Of a stretch of DNA of 64,000 bases, positions 58,570 through 64,000 are shown in pieces; the stretch's first letter is position 1; each line of letters starts with the position of its first letter. Origin of the DNA: Novosphingobium acidiphilum DSM 19966 (GTDB lineage: Bacteria > Pseudomonadota > Alphaproteobacteria > Sphingomonadales > Sphingomonadaceae); assembly GCF_000429005.1 (NCBI RefSeq), contig NZ_AUBA01000002.1, positions 124,001-188,000 on the forward strand. Direction: 5' to 3'. A program made the translations under genes and the position numbers. The notes beneath the pieces are model-generated. The model made no database searches. It had not been told where the DNA came from and saw only the letters and a list, made by a program, of their open reading frames with translations.

Positions 58570-60087
58570 TCAGGCGACAGGTTCGGGCGCCGCCAGCCGG
58601 GCCAGCACCGCGTCATGCGCCGGAAAGGTCTGCGCCGCAGCCTGCATCAAGCCGCGCAATCGCCTCAATTGCGCCGCAGGATCGACCGTGCCCGCGCGGA
58701 TATCGGCCATCGTGTCATACGTGTCGGGGACCATGCCCTGCCCGAGATAGACCGCCAGCCAGCTGGGATTGCGAAACAGTTCATCCTGCGGTGAAACCAG
58801 CCGCGCGGCGGCCATCCAGTGGCGGATCTTGTAGGCCAGTTCGTCGGGCACGGGTGTGCTGGCGCATTGCTGCCAGAATGGTTCGGGCCGCGTGTTGGCG
58901 TGATAGTGCAGGATGATGAAATCGCGGATGCGTTCGTATTCGGCCTGGCTGGCGCGGTTGTATTCCTGCGCGTTCAACGGATCGTGATTGCGGTCGGGCA
59001 GCACCAGCAGCAGCCGTTCGATCGCGCTCTGGATCAGGTGCAGGCTGGTCGATTCAAGCGGTTCGAGAAACCCCGACGACAGCCCGATGGCCACGCAATT
59101 GCCGACCCACGCGTGCCGCCTGCGCCCGGCGGTAAAACGGATCACGCGCGGATCGGCCAGCGCTTCGCCATCAAGATTGCTGCGCAGCACGGCCTGTGCT
59201 TCATCGTCGCCCATCGCCTGCGAGCAATAGACATGGCCATTGCCCTGGCGATGCTGCAAGGGAATGCGCCATTGCCAGCCGGCGGCGTGCGCGGTCGATC
59301 GGGTATAGGGTGTGATCGGCCCGGTGTTGGTGCACGGCATCGCCACCGCGCTGTCACACGGCAGCCAGTGCGCCCAGCTTTCAAACCCCGCGTTCAGTTC
59401 GCGTTCGATCAGCAGCCCGGCAAAGCCCGAACAATCGACAAAAAAGTCGCCCGCGATCGCCCGGCCGTCGTCCAGCGTGACATGCGTGATGTGCCCGGTC
59501 TGGCCATCGCGCTGGACCTGGTTGATACGTCCCTCTTCGCGCCGCACGCCGCGGTCTTCGGCATAGCGGCGCAGGAATTTGGCGTAGAGCCCGGCATCGA
59601 AATGATACGCATAGCCATGCGTTGATCGCACATCGCGCGGATTGTCGACCGGCGCGCCAAACCGGTTTTCGCGCGCCAGTGCCCAGCACATCGCAAAGTC
59701 GTCAAACGGCGTCGCATCGCCGCGCAGCCGTTCGCGCAGCCACCAGTGGTGCAGCGATACCCGGTCGAAATCGGCGCCATAGCTGCCGAACGGGTGGAAA
59801 TAGCGCGATGTCGCCGCACCCCAGCCGACAAATTCGATGCCCAGCTTGTAACTGCCGCGCGTGGCGCGCAAAAAATCAGCCTCGGCAATGCCCAGCCTGG
59901 CGTTGAACGACTGGATCGGCGGGATCGTCGCCTCACCCACCCCCACCGTGCCGATCGCATCGGATTCGATCAGCGTGATCGCCACGGTCGTGCCCACGGC
60001 ATTGGCCAGCGCGGCCGCCGTCATCCACCCGGCCGAGCCGCCGCCCACAATCACGATCGAACGAAGCATCTGGGGATTGGTCTGCAT
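58570..60087 (-). CDS. Flavin-dependent tryptophan-halogenase-like protein 2
   Basis: A 505-residue paralogue of the first halogenase-like protein. GGGSAGW at 15-21, active-site Lys81 in SYKLGIEF, WQWRIP motif and FLEPLEST with the second catalytic Glu are all intact. It diverges from the GH13 operon, with an ATACGTAT operator in the spacer, so it appears to be induced with maltodextrin genes. The ATG at 60087 is selected; another at 60069 is possible, and the frame further upstream covers the promoter. The co-occurrence of two active-looking copies argues for a real role in the pathway, not decay. Confidence 0.9.
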   Translation of the reverse strand: MQTNPQMLRSIVIVGGGSAGWMTAAALANAVGTTVAITLIESDAIGTVGVGEATIPPIQSFNARLGIAEADFLRATRGSYKLGIEFVGWGAATSRYFHPFGSYGADFDRVSLHHWWLRERLRGDATPFDDFAMCWALARENRFGAPVDNPRDVRSTHGYAYHFDAGLYAKFLRRYAEDRGVRREEGRINQVQRDGQTGHITHVTLDDGRAIAGDFFVDCSGFAGLLIERELNAGFESWAHWLPCDSAVAMPCTNTGPITPYTRSTAHAAGWQWRIPLQHRQGNGHVYCSQAMGDDEAQAVLRSNLDGEALADPRVIRFTAGRRRHAWVGNCVAIGLSSGFLEPLESTSLHLIQSAIERLLLVLPDRNHDPLNAQEYNRASQAEYERIRDFIILHYHANTRPEPFWQQCASTPVPDELAYKIRHWMAAARLVSPQDELFRNPSWLAVYLGQGMVPDTYDTMADIRAGTVDPAAQLRRLRGLMQAAAQTFPAHDAVLARLAAPEPVA

Positions 60088-60168
60088 GATAGGTGCAAAC
60101 GCTACCGGGGCAGCCCCCCCTTGGCAATTGCCGTGCGGTGACACATGCGCGATCGCCGCTTCGGCGGT

Positions 60169-60176
60169 ATACGTAT
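60169..60176. promoter_or_regulatory. Maltose-regulon operator between halogenase 2 and the GH13 operon
   Basis: ATACGTAT, the exact core of the palindrome at the TBDR promoter, sits 56 bp before the GH13 start and 82 bp before the halogenase-2 start, suited to control both directions. Confidence 0.6.
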
Positions 60177-60231
60177 TCTTGTAAACGTGGCCGCAAACCG
60201 ATGGCACAAGACACAAAAGAAGGGAGAAGTC

Positions 60232-62109
60232 GTGCCATCATCCGTTGCGACGTGCGCCGCATTGCGGCCCGCGCGCCCGAAAGGTTCGCTTGCACGGTTT
60301 GCCCTGCAGGCCGGCGCCGCATTGGCGGCGCTGGCGTTTGGCGTGTCTGCGCAGGCCGCGCCTGTCCTGTCCGCTGTGGCGGCGCGTCCGGTGCAGGACG
60401 AAGTGATCTATTTCCTGTTGCCCGACCGGTTCGACAATGGCGATCCCGCCAACGACACCGGCGGCCTGTCGGGCGATCGGTTGCACACCGGGTATGATCC
60501 CACGGCCACCGGGTTCTACCACGGTGGCGATCTGGCCGGGGTGATCCGGCGGCTCGACTATATCAAATCGCTGGGCGCAACCGCGGTGTGGGTGGGGCCG
60601 GTGATGAAAAACCGCCCCGTGCAGGGCCCGCCAGGGCACGAAAGCGCCGGGTATCACGGCTACTGGATCACCGATTTCACCCAGGTCGATCCGCATTTCG
60701 GCACCAACGCCGATTTTGCCCGGCTGGTGCAGGCGGCGCATGCGCGCGGGCTGAAGATCTATATGGATATCGTCATCAACCATACGGCAGATGTGATCCA
60801 TTACCGCGAATGCCCCACCGGCGATTGCCCATACCGGTCGCGCGCCGATTATCCCTATCAGCGGCACCTGGGGGTCGATGGAGCGCCGATCAACCCCGGT
60901 TTTGCCGGCGACGGCGTGGGCACTGCCGACAATTTCGCGCATCTGGTGCGGCCCGACTATGCCTATACCCCCTATCTCGACGCGGGCGACGAACACCTCA
61001 AGGTGCCCGACTGGCTGAACGATCCGCTGTTGTACCACAATCGCGGCAATTCGACCTTTGCCGGGGAAAGCTCGACGATGGGCGACTTTGGCGGGCTGGA
61101 CGATGTGATGACCGAAAACCCCCGCGTGATCCGCGGGATGATCGATATCTATGCCGACTGGGTGCGCCGCTTTCACGTCGACGGGTTCCGCGTCGATACT
61201 GCCAAACATGTCGATCCGGCGTTCTGGCGGGCATTTGTCCCGGCGATCCGCGCGGTGGCGCGCGATCAGGGCCTGCCCAATTTCGCGATCTTTGGCGAAG
61301 TCGGCGGCGGACCCGACAATGCGGTCTATCAGGCGCGGTTTACCCGTGTGGCCGATTATCCGGCCACGATCGACTTTGGCTTTCGCTTTGCCGTGATCGA
61401 TGCGGTCAGCGGCAAAGGCGGCACCGACCGGCTGGAAGACCTGTTTGCGGTCGACACGTTGTATGCCGGCGGCGAGGCGGGCGCGCGCGATCTGGTGACC
61501 TTTGTGTCGAACCACGACAATGGCCGCATCGGCTGGTTTGTGCGCCGCGCCCTGCCGCAGGCCGACGATGCGCAAGTGCTGGCGCGCGTCACGCTGGCGC
61601 ATGCGATGATGTTTGGCCTGCGCGGGGTGCCGTCGGTCTATGCCGGCGATGAACAGGGCTTTCCCTCGGGCGGCGACGACCAGGCCGCGCGCGAAGACCA
61701 GTTCGGATCGAAAGTGCCCGCGTACAACGCCGAACGCCTGATCGGCACCACGACCACCACTGCAACCGCGCATTTCGGCACCGATCACCCGTTGTTTCGC
61801 GCGATCGCCGATCTGGCACGCGTGCGCAGCGCCACGCCTGCCCTGCGGCGCGGGCAGCAGATCGTGCGCGCGCGTTCGGCCACGCCCGGCCTGTTCGCCG
61901 TATCGCGCATCGACCCGGTTGACGGACACGAGGTCCTGGTGGCGTTCAACACCGCAGCCACCCCGGTTACGGCGCAAATCGAGATCGACGTGGCGACCAC
62001 GCGGTTTGCCGCGTTGATCGGCACGTGCCCCGCCCTGGCCAATGCGCCCGGGTCGGTCCGTCTGGAATTGCCCGCACTGGGCTATGCAATCTGTGAGGCC
62101 CGCAAATGA
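60232..62109 (+). CDS. Exported GH13 alpha-amylase / maltodextrin hydrolase
   Basis: A 625-residue GH13 glycosidase. A signal-like N-terminus (hydrophobic core FALQAGAALAALAFGVSAQAA) follows the GTG start, which has AAGGGAGA 5 bp upstream; earlier in-frame starts overlap the operator. The four GH13 regions are present: DIVINHTADV (I), GFRVDTAKHV with nucleophile Asp322 (II), FGEVGG with acid/base Glu356 (III), and FVSNHDN with Asp429 (IV). It resembles periplasmic amylases and cyclomaltodextrinases of maltose loci (SusG-like) and would trim maltodextrins imported by the TBDR. Stop overlaps the next start (ATGA). Confidence 0.93.
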   Translation: MPSSVATCAALRPARPKGSLARFALQAGAALAALAFGVSAQAAPVLSAVAARPVQDEVIYFLLPDRFDNGDPANDTGGLSGDRLHTGYDPTATGFYHGGDLAGVIRRLDYIKSLGATAVWVGPVMKNRPVQGPPGHESAGYHGYWITDFTQVDPHFGTNADFARLVQAAHARGLKIYMDIVINHTADVIHYRECPTGDCPYRSRADYPYQRHLGVDGAPINPGFAGDGVGTADNFAHLVRPDYAYTPYLDAGDEHLKVPDWLNDPLLYHNRGNSTFAGESSTMGDFGGLDDVMTENPRVIRGMIDIYADWVRRFHVDGFRVDTAKHVDPAFWRAFVPAIRAVARDQGLPNFAIFGEVGGGPDNAVYQARFTRVADYPATIDFGFRFAVIDAVSGKGGTDRLEDLFAVDTLYAGGEAGARDLVTFVSNHDNGRIGWFVRRALPQADDAQVLARVTLAHAMMFGLRGVPSVYAGDEQGFPSGGDDQAAREDQFGSKVPAYNAERLIGTTTTTATAHFGTDHPLFRAIADLARVRSATPALRRGQQIVRARSATPGLFAVSRIDPVDGHEVLVAFNTAATPVTAQIEIDVATTRFAALIGTCPALANAPGSVRLELPALGYAICEARK

Positions 62110-63740
62110 CTGCCACCCAACCGATGCCGCGTGCGGGCGCCGACACCGGGCAGGCCTGGTGGCGCGGGGCCACGATCTATCAGATCTATCCGCGCAGCTT
62201 TGCCGACAGCAATGGCGATGGCATCGGCGATCTGCCCGGGATCACTGCGCATCTTGATCATGTGGCCAGGCTGGGGGTCGATGCGATCTGGATTTCGCCG
62301 TTTTTCACCAGCCCGATGGTCGATTACGGCTATGACGTGGCCGATTATCGCGATGTCGATCCAACCTTTGGCACGCTGGCCGATTTCGATGCGCTGATCG
62401 CCCGCGCGCACGAACTGGGGCTGAAAGTCACTATCGATCTGGTGTTTGCGCACACGTCCGACCGCCACGCCTGGTTCGTCGACAGCCGCAGCGCAAAGCA
62501 CAGCGCGCATGCCGACTGGTATGTCTGGGCCGACGCCAACCCCGACGGCACCCCGCCCAACAATTGGCAATCGGTGTTTGGCGGCCCGGCCTGGACCTGG
62601 GACGCGCGGCGCCAGCAATACTATTATCACCAGTTCCTCAAGGAACAGCCGCAACTGAACGCGCACCTGCCCGCGGTGCAGGCGGCGCTGCTCGATGTGA
62701 CGCGGTTCTGGCTTGAACGCGGCGTCGACGGGTTCCGGTTCGATGCGCTGAACCATTCGATGTTCGATCCGTCGCTGACCGACAACCCGCCCGCCACCGG
62801 CGACCACCCGCGTACGCGGCCCTATGATTTTCAGGTCAAGACATTCAGCCAGAACCACCCCGACGTCGTCGGTTTTGTCGAACGCATCCGCGCGGTCTGC
62901 GATGACTATGGCGCGGTGTTCACCGTGGCCGAAGTCGGCGGCGACGGCGCCATGCCGCTGATGAAAGCCTACACCGCGGGCGAGCACCGGCTGTCGAGCG
63001 CCTATGGCTTCGATTTCCTCTATGCCCCCGAACTGAGCGCCGATCTTGTCGCCAAAGTCATGCGCGACTGGCCCGATGCGCCCTGTGCCGATGGCCTGTC
63101 CGAAGGCTGGCCCAGCTGGGCGTTCGAAAACCACGATGCGCCGCGCTGCCTGTCCCGCTGGGCTGACGAAGCCTCGCGCGGGCCGTTTGCGCGGCTCGCG
63201 CTGGCCTTGCTGACAGCGATGCGCGGCAATGTGTTCCTGTATCAGGGTCAGGAACTGGGCCTGTTGCAGGACGATATCCCGTTTCATCTGCTCAAGGACC
63301 CCGAAGCGATTGCCAACTGGCCGCTGACGCTCAGTCGCGACGGGGTGCGCACGCCGATGCCATGGAATGCGCAGGCTCCGCATGGCGGGTTTACCCGGGG
63401 CGAACCCTGGCTGCCGCTGTCGGCCGGCAATATTGCCCGCGCGGTCAGCGCGCAGGAGGGCGATCCCGATGCGTTGCTGACGCACACCCGCGCGATGATC
63501 GCGCTGCGCCGCGCCCACCCCGCGCTGCGCCTCGGCGCGATCGAGGCGCTGCGCGCCCATGGCGACGTGCTGACCTTTACCCGCCGCCTGGATGACGAGA
63601 TGATCCATTGCGCGTTCAACATCGGCAAGACCGCGCATGTCCATCACAGCCCGCCGGGCGAGGTGATCCTGACGCTGAACGGTGCCGACACCCGGCACCT
63701 GCCGGCGTGGGGCGTTGTTTTCGTCAAGGCAACCGCATAA
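62106..63740 (+). CDS. GH13 alpha-glucosidase (oligo-1,6-glucosidase / maltase type)
   Basis: A 544-residue cytoplasmic GH13 enzyme of the alpha-glucosidase group. It starts with WWRGATIYQIYPRSFADSNGDG, has DLVFAHTSD (I), GFRFDALNH with nucleophile Asp213 (II), VAEVGG with Glu276 (III) and FENHD with Asp344 (IV), and the QGQELGL stretch. It lacks a signal peptide, so it hydrolyses maltose or maltodextrin after the MFS transporter brings it in. Coupled to the exported amylase gene by a 4-bp overlap. Confidence 0.94.
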   Translation: MTATQPMPRAGADTGQAWWRGATIYQIYPRSFADSNGDGIGDLPGITAHLDHVARLGVDAIWISPFFTSPMVDYGYDVADYRDVDPTFGTLADFDALIARAHELGLKVTIDLVFAHTSDRHAWFVDSRSAKHSAHADWYVWADANPDGTPPNNWQSVFGGPAWTWDARRQQYYYHQFLKEQPQLNAHLPAVQAALLDVTRFWLERGVDGFRFDALNHSMFDPSLTDNPPATGDHPRTRPYDFQVKTFSQNHPDVVGFVERIRAVCDDYGAVFTVAEVGGDGAMPLMKAYTAGEHRLSSAYGFDFLYAPELSADLVAKVMRDWPDAPCADGLSEGWPSWAFENHDAPRCLSRWADEASRGPFARLALALLTAMRGNVFLYQGQELGLLQDDIPFHLLKDPEAIANWPLTLSRDGVRTPMPWNAQAPHGGFTRGEPWLPLSAGNIARAVSAQEGDPDALLTHTRAMIALRRAHPALRLGAIEALRAHGDVLTFTRRLDDEMIHCAFNIGKTAHVHHSPPGEVILTLNGADTRHLPAWGVVFVKATA

Positions 63741-63795
63741 GACTGCACCCCGCGCGCATCCCCGCTCGGTACGGGGCTGCGCGAAGGGGGTGGCG

Positions 63796-64000
63796 ATGCG
63801 TTGGAAAGTGGATTCGGAAACGGGCGTTTTGACCGATGTGCTGTTGTGTGCGCCGGATCATTACCGCTGGCTCGATACCAATGCAGTGGCAGTTTCGACG
63901 CTGGCCGCGTCCACACAGTTCAACCGTGCCGAAATGCTGCGCCAGTGGGACGGCCTGCTTGATGCGCTGACCCGCGCCGAAGTGCGCCAGCATTTCCTCA
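63796..64000 (+). CDS. Amidinotransferase / dimethylargininase-family protein (3' truncated by window edge)
   Basis: Only the first 68 codons are visible, starting MRWKVDSETGVLTDVLLCAPDHYRW, which resembles the start of bacterial N,N-dimethylarginine dimethylaminohydrolase or arginine-deiminase-like enzymes. AAGGGGG 5 bp upstream of the ATG is a strong ribosome site, and the same 15-base stretch precedes the start of the exported protein at 24713. The catalytic residues lie beyond the window, so the exact enzyme is unknown. Confidence 0.6.
   Translation, partial: MRWKVDSETGVLTDVLLCAPDHYRWLDTNAVAVSTLAASTQFNRAEMLRQWDGLLDALTRAEVRQHFL

Noticed and set aside
60145..60231. Longer N-terminus for the exported GH13 enzyme beginning at 60145
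   Set aside because: It would cover the ATACGTAT operator and lacks a ribosome site; the GTG at 60232 has AAGGGAGA in place and begins a signal-peptide-like stretch.

Overview
The window is chromosomal, GC-rich, densely packed alphaproteobacterial DNA. Four TonB-dependent receptors (TBDRs), a complete hut pathway of the HutF/HutG type, tryptophan-halogenase-like genes beside a maltose-type receptor, and GTGA/ATGA-coupled operons point to a sphingomonad such as Novosphingobium or Sphingomonas. That assignment is inference, since no rRNA or other marker gene is present. I saw no mobile element, tRNA, rRNA or CRISPR array. The theme is uptake and catabolism of plant- and microbe-derived nutrients.

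Region 1 (1-5.0 kb) is an alpha-galactoside (raffinose-type) locus: the end of a LacI regulator faces an MFS transporter - GH36 alpha-galactosidase - GH68 fructosyl hydrolase operon. Region 2 (5.2-9.3 kb) pairs a TBDR with a histidine acid phosphatase, a phytate-like uptake and hydrolysis pair. A hairpin in the receptor leader encloses its ribosome binding site.

Region 3 (9.4-25.4 kb) is an extended histidine-utilisation island. hutI-hutH-hutG-hutU and hutF-hutC diverge from one operator. A TBDR diverges from a second histidine-ammonia-lyase-family gene. hutD leads a polar amino-acid ABC transporter operon. A near-identical 12-bp HutC-type operator (ATGTATAGACAT) sits in all three divergent regions. 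The second lyase lacks exactly the three residues (Ala-Ser-Gly) that form the MIO cofactor, while the rest of the loop aligns without further gaps. It is therefore unlikely to be a histidase. A MIO-free lyase acting on a trimethylated histidine (ergothioneine or hercynine) is the best hypothesis, and it is the most interesting observation here.

Region 4 (25.4-35.9 kb) has a porin with a multi-hairpin 3' region ending in a terminator, a small exported protein, and an OmpR-type two-component system followed by a tripartite RND efflux pump. Region 5 (35.9-38.2 kb) encodes glutaryl-CoA dehydrogenase and a class III CoA-transferase. Region 6 (38.4-42.9 kb) is an ArgE-like deacylase / flavin monooxygenase / Rid-family / DUF1028 / LysR cluster of unknown substrate. 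Region 7 (42.9-50.5 kb) has a Tat-exported GH125 alpha-mannosidase with a LysR gene, then a leucine/isovalerate operon (ivd, both methylcrotonyl-CoA carboxylase subunits, a MaoC-type hydratase).

Region 8 (50.5-63.7 kb) is a maltose/maltodextrin regulon: MFS transporter, LacI regulator, MalA-like TBDR, two GH13 enzymes (one exported, one cytoplasmic), two tryptophan-halogenase-like flavoproteins and a DUF6445-type protein. ATACGTAT-type palindromes lie at its three promoters. The window ends inside an amidinotransferase/dimethylargininase-family gene.
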